A stretch of DNA of 7,314 bases from Polyangia bacterium (GTDB taxonomy: Bacteria > Myxococcota_A > Polyangia > Polyangiales > Polyangiaceae): assembly GCA_030430975.1 (NCBI GenBank), contig JAUIKB010000277.1:1-7314 (forward strand), read 5' to 3'. Below, piece by piece: positions 1 through 5,799 of the stretch; position 1 is the stretch's first letter; every line of letters starts with the position of its first letter. The position numbers and the translations under genes are program-made. The notes beneath the pieces are model-generated. The model did no database searches. It was not told the DNA's origin and worked only from the letters and a program-made list of their open reading frames with translations.

Positions 1-62
1 AGGGCGGCGGACACCGTCTCACGCGAACGCTGCTGCGTCGGATTCGTCCTCATCGAGTCCTC

Positions 63-899
63 ATGGCGCCCAGTTCCGCCCAGCCCTACGGCAACGTGGC
101 GCCGCTCTGCGACGTCGAGATCGCACCCGACGACGAATTGCGGGTGCAGTCGACCCGAGCGGTCGTGGCCGTGGTTGCGGCGGTCGTCGGTGGTCTAGCG
201 GGTGGCGGCGCAACTCACCTGCTCTCTTCGTCGGAAGCAAAGACCAAACCCAAGGCCGAGAAGCGAAGGTCGTCGGACTCGGACAGTTCTGAAGGGCGGG
301 ACGACGGCGACGATGTAGGGGCGGGCACGTCGAGCAACGACAAGCGGTTGAATCGGCTGGAGAAGGAAATCGCGGCGCTCAAACGAAAGAGCGCGGCGGC
401 CGATGCACTCCGCAAGTACGCGTCGACCCTGGCCGCGAAGGGCGGCGACGGTTCCGCAGCTGACCCCAATAAGCTGAATCCGGTCGCGGACGCCGAGGAC
501 CCTGTCTTCTCACTCGCCGTGCGGTCCGTCATGGACCAAATCGAATGGGAGAAGAACGAAGAGCGCAAGGTGACGCGCGCCGCCCGCCGCACCGAACGCG
601 TGCGCCGTCAAACCGATCAGCTCGCCAAAGACCTAGGTCTGTCCGCCTCTCAGGTGACCAAGGTTGAGGCGGTGCTTAAGGCGCAGTCCGAGGCTTTTCA
701 GAAGTTGCGTTCAGCAGACCCCAAAGACCGGCCGGTGACGCGCCGCGAATGGCGAACCAAGGTCGGAGAAATCCGGAAGGAAACACGGACCGCGATGCAG
801 GACGTGCTCGACGAAGAACAGCTCAAGAAGTACGACGAGCTCGAGGACGATTCTGGTCCGGGTCGGCGTGGCGGGGGCCGGCGCGGCCGAGGCCGCTAG
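63..899 (+). CDS. Membrane-anchored coiled-coil protein with LTxxQ-like (Spy/CpxP-like) C-terminal region
   Basis: The product has 278 residues. A hydrophobic segment at about residues 33-54 (alanine, valine and glycine rich) is followed by a charged, low-complexity linker (about 56-92, lysine/serine then aspartate rich). A probable coiled coil follows (93-120), then a long charged helical region. Two motifs, LSASQ (193-197) and LDEEQ (249-253), sit about 55 residues apart and resemble the paired LTxxQ motifs of Spy/CpxP/ZraP periplasmic proteins. The tail is Gly/Arg-rich. The likely topology is a short cytoplasmic N-terminus, one membrane span and a periplasmic helical domain; a stress or envelope role is inference only. 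The frame stays open to the window edge, but third-codon-position GC rises sharply from the ATG at 63, which supports that start. A GTG at 144, just before the membrane segment, is an alternative. The family match is weak and rests on the motifs. Confidence 0.72.
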   Translation: MAPSSAQPYGNVAPLCDVEIAPDDELRVQSTRAVVAVVAAVVGGLAGGGATHLLSSSEAKTKPKAEKRRSSDSDSSEGRDDGDDVGAGTSSNDKRLNRLEKEIAALKRKSAAADALRKYASTLAAKGGDGSAADPNKLNPVADAEDPVFSLAVRSVMDQIEWEKNEERKVTRAARRTERVRRQTDQLAKDLGLSASQVTKVEAVLKAQSEAFQKLRSADPKDRPVTRREWRTKVGEIRKETRTAMQDVLDEEQLKKYDELEDDSGPGRRGGGRRGRGR

Positions 900-1105
900 T
901 CGACCGCTGGGGCATCCGCGGGGGGAGCGTCGGCCGTCTGTGGGCTCATCGGCTTCTGCTTGCTAGCGCGAGCACGGCGTGAGCCGGGCGGCGGGATCGC
1001 CGGATTCCGCCAGACGTCGCGTTGCGTGTAGATGTACCAGCCGCCGGCGAGCCCCAGGCCGAGGGTGACGGCCAGAAAAGCCAGGATGAAGCGTTTGCCG
1101 TTCAT
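896..1105 (-). CDS. Small single-pass membrane protein, last gene of the moaA operon
   Basis: The product has 69 residues and I do not recognise its family. Residues about 5-26 form one transmembrane segment (FILAFLAVTLGLGLAGGWYI). A basic patch (SRRARASKQK) and a Pro/Ala-rich tail follow. No lipobox is visible, and the span looks like an uncleaved anchor. The ATG directly abuts the TAA of moaA, and a perfect AGGAGG lies 4 nt upstream inside the last moaA codons, so this ORF is very probably translated by coupling to moaA. Its TAG stop overlaps the stop of the convergent gene on the plus strand through a shared CTAG (896-899). Context makes a link to molybdenum cofactor supply possible, but nothing in the sequence proves it. 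Confidence 0.7.
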   Translation of the reverse strand: MNGKRFILAFLAVTLGLGLAGGWYIYTQRDVWRNPAIPPPGSRRARASKQKPMSPQTADAPPADAPAVD

Positions 1106-2098
1106 TTACCCTCCTACATAGGACATCTCGAGCCGGCGGGGGGCCTTCGTGTTCCGACGTAGTTCCGAATACCGGTCAGTTCGTTTGGTCCAGTGGGCCG
1201 AAATCAGCGCGGAGAGTTCCTCGTCCGAGGCGCCCGACCGCAGCGGGGCGCGGAGATCATGACCACCGCTGGCAAACAAACACGTGACCAACGAACCCTC
1301 GCTGGTGAGTCGAGCGCGCGAGCAGCTTCCGCAGAAGGGCTGCGTTACCGATGCGATCACGCCAATCTCGCCGCTGCCATCGGCGTAGTGGTACCGCTGG
1401 GCGACTTCTCCTGGGTAGTTTTCGGGGGCCGGACGCAAGGGAAACTCAGCGTCGATCATCTCCAGGATCTGTTGTGCCGGTACAACCTGATCGCGCCGCC
1501 AATCGTTGGAGTTACCAACGTCCATGTATTCGATGAAGCGCACGATGTGCGGCGTTCCACGGAAGCGCCGGCATATCGCTAGGATTCCGGCGTCGTTGAT
1601 GCCCTTTTGTACGACGCAGTTCAGCTTGATCGCCTTGAACCCCGCCGCGCTCGCGGCCGCTATGCCGTCGAGTACGCACGCGAGTTCAAGTTGCGTATCC
1701 GTCACCTTGGCGAATACGTCCGGATCGACCGAGTCGAGGCTCACCGTGAGCCGCGTGAGCCCAGCCTCGCGTAGCTCACTGGCGCGGTCGGCGAGCAGGG
1801 CCCCGTTGGTGGTCATGGCTAGATCGACTGGCAACGATGACAACTGGCGAATCAGACTGGTCAGTTGAGCACGCAGGAGCGGCTCACCGCCGGTAATGCG
1901 TAGTTTTTTCACGCCGAGCGGAACGGTTAGGCGCGCGATCCGGTGGATCTCTTCGAAGCTGAGCAGTTTCTCTCTAGTAACAAACTCAAAGTTAGCGCCG
2001 AACTTCTCTCTCGGCATGCAATAGCGGCAGCGAAAATTGCAACGATCGGTGACGGAGATTCGAAGGTCGTGCAGTGGCCGGTTGAGCGCGTCCAGCAT
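1106..2098 (-). CDS. moaA: GTP 3',8-cyclase MoaA (radical SAM, molybdenum cofactor step 1)
   Basis: MoaA converts GTP to 3',8-cyclo-GTP, the first step of molybdenum cofactor synthesis, in the cytoplasm. The 330-residue length is normal. The radical SAM cluster motif CxxxCxxC is at C20, C24 and C27, and the SAM-binding GGEP at 70-73. A conserved strand RFIEYMDVG occupies 187-195. The second, GTP-binding [4Fe-4S] cluster is supplied by C256, C259 and C273 (CxxC-x13-C). The protein ends in the Gly-Gly tail known to be needed for MoaA activity. All diagnostic residues are present, so the enzyme should be active. The ATG lies 4 nt beyond the stop of the receiver-PATAN gene, and its GAGG ribosome site overlaps that gene's last codons. 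The next gene starts immediately after the TAA. MoaC, which acts on its product, is encoded in the opposite-strand operon at 5800. Confidence 0.97.
   Translation of the reverse strand: MLDALNRPLHDLRISVTDRCNFRCRYCMPREKFGANFEFVTREKLLSFEEIHRIARLTVPLGVKKLRITGGEPLLRAQLTSLIRQLSSLPVDLAMTTNGALLADRASELREAGLTRLTVSLDSVDPDVFAKVTDTQLELACVLDGIAAASAAGFKAIKLNCVVQKGINDAGILAICRRFRGTPHIVRFIEYMDVGNSNDWRRDQVVPAQQILEMIDAEFPLRPAPENYPGEVAQRYHYADGSGEIGVIASVTQPFCGSCSRARLTSEGSLVTCLFASGGHDLRAPLRSGASDEELSALISAHWTKRTDRYSELRRNTKAPRRLEMSYVGG
1110..1115 (-). promoter_or_regulatory. Shine-Dalgarno AGGAGG for the small membrane protein, inside moaA
   Basis: The reverse strand reads GTA GGA GGG TAA followed directly by ATG. 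The AGGAGG is formed by the codons for the last residues of MoaA (Val-Gly-Gly) and lies 4 nt before the start codon. It is the strongest ribosome binding site in the window and supports both the reality and the start of the 69-residue ORF. Confidence 0.8.
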
Positions 2099-2102
2099 CG
2101 AA

Positions 2103-2807
2103 CTACCTCAGCTCATCGTTCAGGCGTGCGGTCTCGATCAGAAGGTGTGAGACGCTCAGCTCCAGGACGTTGCCATCCACCGTGCCCCCCTGGAACGCAA
2201 AGCGCCCGTAACCCCACTGTACGACTGGACGCATCGCGGCGATCACCGCGTCCTTGGTTCGAGCGCTTTGCGTTGCCAAGCGCCCCTCGAGGAACGACAG
2301 CTGCACGACTTCCTCGCCGCGTGTGAGGCGCAAGGTGCCCGTCATGCGCTCAAGCTCTAAAACATTGAGCAAGCTCGGGACGCTGAGCTGCGCTAGCGAC
2401 CCGGTGAAGTCGGATGCATCGGTCGCGGCCGGTGAAGTTGCGATTCGGCTCAGCGCGTTGGCGACGCGGTGCACCAGCTCCTCTGGGGAGAAAGGCTTGG
2501 GTAGGAAGTCGGCGGCACCCACGCGAAAGGCCGCCTGTCGCGTTTCGCGTGACGACATGCCGCTCAGAAAGATGACCGGAATGTCTCGCGTCCGCTCGTC
2601 GTCTCGGAGGCTGGACGCTAGGGCGAAGCCATCCATCCCCGGCATGACGATGTCGGTCACCACCAGATCCGGTATCTCGTCGACGAACAGAGCGATCGCG
2701 GCTTCGCCAGAATTCGCTTCCAGCACCCGATGCCCGTGAGCGCCAAGCGCAGCTTGAGCGAGAGTGATGATTACGGCGTCATCGTCGACGACTAGGATTG
2801 TTGCCAC
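2103..2807 (-). CDS. Response regulator: receiver domain plus PATAN/DUF4388 domain
   Basis: The product has 234 residues from the GTG at 2807. The receiver domain covers about 1-120. Its acidic pocket is D8-D9-D10, the phospho-acceptor is D52 (in TDIVMPGMDG), the switch serine is S82 (IFLSG) and the conserved lysine is K104 (LPKPF), so phosphorylation looks possible. Residues about 134-225 (from FTGSL, with LLNVLELERMTGTL and a FLEGRL motif) match the DUF4388/PATAN domain, common in Myxococcota and PatA-type cyanobacterial regulators and thought to mediate protein-protein contacts. There is no DNA-binding domain, so it probably acts by protein interaction. No histidine kinase is nearby. A TTG at 2864 would give a longer protein, but the GTG has a good AAGGA and places the receiver at the very N-terminus. 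It lies 58 nt after the DUF4403 gene and 4 nt before moaA. Confidence 0.92.
   Translation of the reverse strand: MATILVVDDDAVIITLAQAALGAHGHRVLEANSGEAAIALFVDEIPDLVVTDIVMPGMDGFALASSLRDDERTRDIPVIFLSGMSSRETRQAAFRVGAADFLPKPFSPEELVHRVANALSRIATSPAATDASDFTGSLAQLSVPSLLNVLELERMTGTLRLTRGEEVVQLSFLEGRLATQSARTKDAVIAAMRPVVQWGYGRFAFQGGTVDGNVLELSVSHLLIETARLNDELR
2106..2109 (-). promoter_or_regulatory. Ribosome binding site of moaA embedded in the end of the regulator gene
   Basis: The reverse strand reads CTGAGGTAG, then four bases, then ATG. The GAGG spans the last sense codons (Leu-Arg) of the receiver-PATAN gene and sits 7 nt before the moaA start. This implies translational coupling of moaA to the regulator gene. 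Confidence 0.6.
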
Positions 2808-2815
2808 TGAAGGAG

Positions 2816-2820
2816 TCCTT
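2816..2820 (-). promoter_or_regulatory. Ribosome binding site AAGGA fixing the GTG start of the receiver-PATAN gene
   Basis: AAGGA on the minus strand lies 8 nt before GTG 2807, which opens MATILVVDDD, the usual first strand of a receiver. This favours the 234-residue protein over the longer form from a TTG at 2864. Confidence 0.6.
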
Positions 2821-2865
2821 GCGACGCCAGCGTAGCAGGCGACCCGTAGGCCGCCCACGTGCAAT

Positions 2866-4266
2866 TCAGCCCGCTGACGCCACGGAATGATTGACCTTTT
2901 CCTCGATTGCTACGGTTGCGCGACCGCTCAGGACCGCCACTGGAACCAGGCCAGCAGTTGTGATCTGGACGCTGCCTACCCCTGGGCTAGCCATCTCAAG
3001 CCGCGGCTGAACGAAGCCAGGCACCGACTCCCCGAGCTTGGTGACGAGGCGCTGAAGCGCGGCCGGCGCGCCCTCCAAGTTGATCGGGACCGCAGCGTGA
3101 GCTGTGCGCTCGATATGCTTCACCAGGGCTTCGGCCTTGGCCTCAGCAAGATCCGAGCCCGGCGCGACCGCCACAGCTTTGAGACGCAACCCACCTTGCT
3201 TCATGTCGAAGTAGGGCTTGGCTGTGAGCCAGACATCGCCGCACGCGCGACCGCTCAGCGTGGCGCGCAGCCGCACACGTTTACGCGAGTGTCCGGCGGT
3301 TTCAAGCGCGACCAGCCCCGCGGACCCGTCGATGGTTGAAGCGCTAAACTTGGCGCTGGCGTCGCTCCAACTCAGCAGTACCGGCACCCGGATCTGGAAC
3401 CGTTCAGGAAGGTCCGGAGTGAAGCTCGGCGCAGTCAGCGGGGTCAGAGGTGGCTCATCCGTTGTGCACGGGTCCTCGATCCGCGCCGTGCCGATCAGCG
3501 CCAACCGGGTAGACACCGTCTTCGGCGTCTGTTGAGCGGCGCCCTGAGTGAGCTGAGTCGGCCGCATCCGTAGGCATGTCGTCGCGTCGAGCGGCAGCGG
3601 AAGCTGGGCGAGCTGCCAACCGAGCTGCACATCGTCGCGTATGGACGGTAGCGAGCTGTCGATGCGGCGCTGGACGCCAGCGGTTTGGCGCTGAGCCATG
3701 CGTTGCACGTGGTCGGTGACGTTGAGACCGATCGGCTGGAGTATGCAGCCGCGGACGGTCTTGAGGCGCACGTCGCTCTTCCCGAAGTTGTAGCGAGGTC
3801 CGAGTTGCAGGGGCAGGCTAGCCGTGGCGGAGAACCGTGGCTGACAGCGGCCGTAGGTCGGACAAAACGGGCCGATGTTCTTGCAAACGGCGACCTCAGC
3901 CTGAATTGGTGTCTGGACGGTGAGGCGCCCGTCACGCACGCCAACGGACAGGTCGCCGCGGCGCACTCGGTAGGTGACGCGCCCCGCGAATCCAGCGTCA
4001 CGGTTCTTCTCAGCGGCCAACTGTCGAGGGATCCGCGACTCTAGCAGTCGAGCCAGGCGTGCGCGCGAGCTGGTCACGTTCACGGTGAGGTGCGACGTCG
4101 GTTCGCGCAGCTCGGGCAGCGAAGCGGCACTGAGCGTTTGGGTAGTCAGTCGCTGTTGACATGCGGCGGCGCCGCCCGTCGCACTCTGGGGTTCTGCTGG
4201 TCCTCCGCAACCGAGCGCAAGCGCAATACCGCTCAGCGCCCACGGTACGGCTCGTGTGTCGCTCAC
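2866..4266 (-). CDS. DUF4403-family putative lipoprotein
   Basis: The product has 466 residues from a GTG. A short signal peptide (hydrophobic 9-19) ends at a lipobox-like ALGC with the lipidation cysteine at C20, so the mature protein is probably a membrane-attached lipoprotein. The rest alternates beta-strand-like segments (for example HLTVNVTSSRARLARLLESRIPRQL region, 59-83) and matches my recollection of DUF4403 along its whole length, including the pairing of a W-x-L-x-x-P segment with a following C/L-rich 'RMRPTQL' segment. That is a family of about 450 residues with unknown function. A cysteine cluster at C128, C135 and C141 may form disulphides. The start has only a weak GAG upstream, but no better in-frame start is seen. 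It is the first gene of the minus-strand block and is divergent from the vWA lipoprotein across about 50 bp. A link to molybdenum is not suggested by the sequence. Confidence 0.8.
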   Translation of the reverse strand: MSDTRAVPWALSGIALALGCGGPAEPQSATGGAAACQQRLTTQTLSAASLPELREPTSHLTVNVTSSRARLARLLESRIPRQLAAEKNRDAGFAGRVTYRVRRGDLSVGVRDGRLTVQTPIQAEVAVCKNIGPFCPTYGRCQPRFSATASLPLQLGPRYNFGKSDVRLKTVRGCILQPIGLNVTDHVQRMAQRQTAGVQRRIDSSLPSIRDDVQLGWQLAQLPLPLDATTCLRMRPTQLTQGAAQQTPKTVSTRLALIGTARIEDPCTTDEPPLTPLTAPSFTPDLPERFQIRVPVLLSWSDASAKFSASTIDGSAGLVALETAGHSRKRVRLRATLSGRACGDVWLTAKPYFDMKQGGLRLKAVAVAPGSDLAEAKAEALVKHIERTAHAAVPINLEGAPAALQRLVTKLGESVPGFVQPRLEMASPGVGSVQITTAGLVPVAVLSGRATVAIEEKVNHSVASAG

Positions 4267-4317
4267 GGGGGGACTCTACGACTCCGGCGTTGGAAAGCAA
4301 AAATGCTAGGATGCGGC
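4267..4317. promoter_or_regulatory. Short divergent intergenic region between two lipoprotein genes
   Basis: These 51 bp separate the GTG of the DUF4403 gene (minus) from the ATG of the vWA gene (plus). Any shared promoters must lie here or inside the flanking coding starts. It contains an A-rich patch (about 4294-4303). No convincing -35/-10 pair could be read on either strand. Confidence 0.4.
4308..4311 (+). promoter_or_regulatory. Ribosome binding site AGGA for the vWA lipoprotein gene
   Basis: AGGA ends 6 nt before the ATG at 4318. This supports 4318 over the in-frame ATG at 4303, which would add five residues (MLGCG) and lacks a comparable site. Confidence 0.55.
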
Positions 4318-5526
4318 ATGGCTCAACGCGGACCCCTTATCGTATACGCACTTGGTGTAGCGACGCTCTACGGCGCGCTCGCGAGCCAGGGATGCGGCAT
4401 CGACGACCCCTCGTCGGCAGGCGGCGGGATCACGCCAGGAGGCGATGGGTCGGCCGGCACTTCGGGCGCGGCGGGCACCGTCGGGGTGGGCGGCGGAGCC
4501 GGCGTCACCGGAGTCGGCGGCACATTTAGCCTCGACGGCTCAAGCAAGGACGGCCTAACCAAGGACGTGAACTGCGGTTCGTCCAGCGTTCAAGCCGAGA
4601 AAGTCGAGCTGGACGCCTACTACGTGATCGATACGTCGGGCAGCATGCATCAGCCGTCGGGTAACGGGGCAGGCGACTGCAACGTTGGCCAGACGGTGAA
4701 CTCAAAGTGGTGCAACTCGATCAACGCGTTGTACGGGTTCTTCTCCGAGCCATCGTCCGTAGGCATGGGCGCGGCGCTTGGAACGTTTGGCGGGTCGTCG
4801 TGCAGCCCCGTGTCCAACCCAGTGATCGGCTTAGCGCCGCTTCCAACGCACCTTGCGGGGATGGAGGCGGGCTTGAATCAGGCGAGTCCGAACGGCCAGA
4901 CTCCGACTGAGGCCGCCGTTCGAGGGATTATCCAATACACGCTGGCAAACAAGCAGCCTAACCGGAAGATGATCGGCGTTCTGATCACCGACGGCGATCC
5001 AACCCAGTGCAATACGAATATCGGCGCGCTGAACCAATTGCTCGTGGACCATTACAACAACAACGACATCGCTACGTACGTGATCGGGATGAGCGGCGCC
5101 TCCTTTGGCAAGCTCGAGGGCTTGGGCGTCAACGCAGGGGCGCAGCCGCACACCAACTACTGCGGCGGCTCGATCTCTCCCTGCAGTTTTTACAACGTGG
5201 GCAATGGCGACAAAACAGTCTTCGTCGACGCTCTCAAAGAGATCCAGGAAAACGCGCTCGGCTGTGAGTTTGCCGTGCCCACCGACGAGGCGGGCATGAC
5301 CGACACCAACAAGGTCAACGTGAAGTTCACCCGTGGCGACGGTAGCGAGGTGACGCTGGTGCGTGTCGACGGTGAGGCCAACTGCGTACCCGACGCTTGG
5401 TACTATGACGATCCGACCAACCCGACAAAGATTCAGCTCTGTACCGACACGTGCACGTCGGTGTCCGCCGACTTGAGCGGCAAGATCGACATCCTCCTGG
5501 GTTGCGAGACGGTCACTCCGAACTGA
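4318..5526 (+). CDS. Putative lipoprotein with von Willebrand factor A (vWA) domain, myxobacterial type
   Basis: The product has 402 residues. The signal segment is at 5-22, with a possible lipidation cysteine at C26 in SQGC, a weak lipobox. A Gly/Ser/Thr-rich spacer runs from about 30 to 75. The vWA domain starts near residue 97. Its metal-ion-dependent adhesion site reads DTSGS (105-109), with T195 in QTPTEA and D225 in LITDGDP, so the metal site looks complete and the protein should bind a ligand or protein partner through Mg/Mn. After the vWA domain is a module with five cysteines (C316, C356, C375, C379, C396), a WYYD motif (361-364) and a terminal LLGC. I recall this C-terminal module from many myxobacterial vWA proteins. 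The likely location is the periplasm or cell surface; the partner is unknown. The TGA stop lies inside the left arm of the palindrome at 5521-5635. Confidence 0.88.
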   Translation: MAQRGPLIVYALGVATLYGALASQGCGIDDPSSAGGGITPGGDGSAGTSGAAGTVGVGGGAGVTGVGGTFSLDGSSKDGLTKDVNCGSSSVQAEKVELDAYYVIDTSGSMHQPSGNGAGDCNVGQTVNSKWCNSINALYGFFSEPSSVGMGAALGTFGGSSCSPVSNPVIGLAPLPTHLAGMEAGLNQASPNGQTPTEAAVRGIIQYTLANKQPNRKMIGVLITDGDPTQCNTNIGALNQLLVDHYNNNDIATYVIGMSGASFGKLEGLGVNAGAQPHTNYCGGSISPCSFYNVGNGDKTVFVDALKEIQENALGCEFAVPTDEAGMTDTNKVNVKFTRGDGSEVTLVRVDGEANCVPDAWYYDDPTNPTKIQLCTDTCTSVSADLSGKIDILLGCETVTPN

Positions 5527-5635
5527 GTCACAGCGCCAGCATCCACCCTTGCTACACCACGCCGCCCCCCCGTGCCGGTTTGTCGGGGGCGTCGTGGCTT
5601 CGCTTCGGGGTGGAAGCTTGCGCAGTGACTCAGTT
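5521..5635. repeat. Large imperfect palindrome (hairpin element) at the end of the vWA gene
   Basis: The outer arms are AACTGAGTCAC-A-GCGC (5521-5536) and GCGC-A-GTGACTCAGTT (5620-5635): 15 of 16 positions pair, the exception being a central A/A. Complementarity continues inward: TCCACCC (5542-5548) pairs with GGGTGGA (5608-5614), and the ACCACG...CCCCC side (about 5556-5570) pairs with GGGGGCGTCGTGG (5584-5596) with one mismatch. The loop is around 5571-5582. The left arm overlaps the last codons and stop of the vWA gene. A T-rich run follows the right arm, so it may work as a terminator, but it is far longer than a typical one and could equally be a small palindromic mobile or REP-like element. 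Confidence 0.8.
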
Positions 5636-5648
5636 TGATTTTTCTTTT
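5620..5648 (+). terminator. T-rich tract after the palindrome, possible intrinsic terminator of the vWA gene
   Basis: The right arm of the hairpin ends at 5635 and overlaps a tract reading TTTGATTTTTCTTTT (5634-5648). In a GC-rich genome this is a conspicuous run of U in the transcript. The geometry (stable stem, then U-rich tail) fits termination in the plus direction. The stem is unusually long and the tract is interrupted. Confidence 0.5.
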
Positions 5649-5755
5649 GGTTCCTAGGTGGGCGGGGGCGTGCGTTGACTCCTCCCGTCGGTCGAAGGCG
5701 TTTGGTTCCTCGGTGGGCGGGGGCGTGCGTTGACTCCTCCCGTCGGGCGGGTGCG
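5646..5755. repeat. Two tandem copies of a 55-bp unit upstream of moaC
   Basis: Copy 1 is 5646-5700 and copy 2 is 5701-5755. Both begin TTTGGTTCCT and share GGTGGGCGGGGGCGTGCG and TTGACTCCTCCCGTCGG. Over the first 46 positions only one base differs (A or C at position 11); the last 9 positions diverge more. The block lies between the palindrome and moaC and has no coding potential I trust. Each copy holds TTGACT, which resembles a -35 box, but no -10 follows at the right distance. Confidence 0.88.
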
Positions 5756-5799
5756 CGGAGACGAGGCTGCACGACGGTGGTACAGCAGGGCTCAGCACG

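Larger units (their letters stand above)
5527..5799. other. 273-bp noncoding gap holding the palindrome and the tandem repeat
   Basis: This is the only gap of real size in the window. It contains most of the palindrome, the T-rich tract, the two 55-bp repeats and a 44-bp leader before moaC. The leader has an AGGG at 5787-5790, 9 nt before the moaC ATG, as its likely ribosome site. No tRNA, and no clear molybdenum cofactor riboswitch, was recognised. Confidence 0.6.

Noticed and set aside
2808..2864. Longer receiver-PATAN protein starting at TTG 2864
   Set aside because: The extra 19 residues are not receiver-like, and the GTG at 2807 has a better ribosome site.
4156..4161. Perfect TTGACA on the plus strand as a -35 box for the vWA gene
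   Set aside because: It sits inside the DUF4403 coding region more than 150 bp from the start, and no -10 hexamer follows at 16-18 bp.
5675..5735. TTGACT in each 55-bp repeat as moaC promoters
   Set aside because: Only the -35 half matches; the bases 17 nt downstream are GC-rich and do not resemble a -10.
5646..5755. CRISPR array
   Set aside because: Only two units exist and they are contiguous, with no spacers of regular length between conserved repeats.
4831..5772. Long open frame of 313 codons on the minus strand
   Set aside because: It lies antisense to the vWA gene and runs through the palindrome and repeats. Its translation is Arg/His/Val rich with no recognisable domain, as expected for a shadow frame in GC-rich DNA.
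5646..5799. Molybdenum cofactor riboswitch upstream of moaC
   Set aside because: The position is right, but I could not find the conserved stems and loops of that RNA; the sequence there is mainly the tandem repeat.
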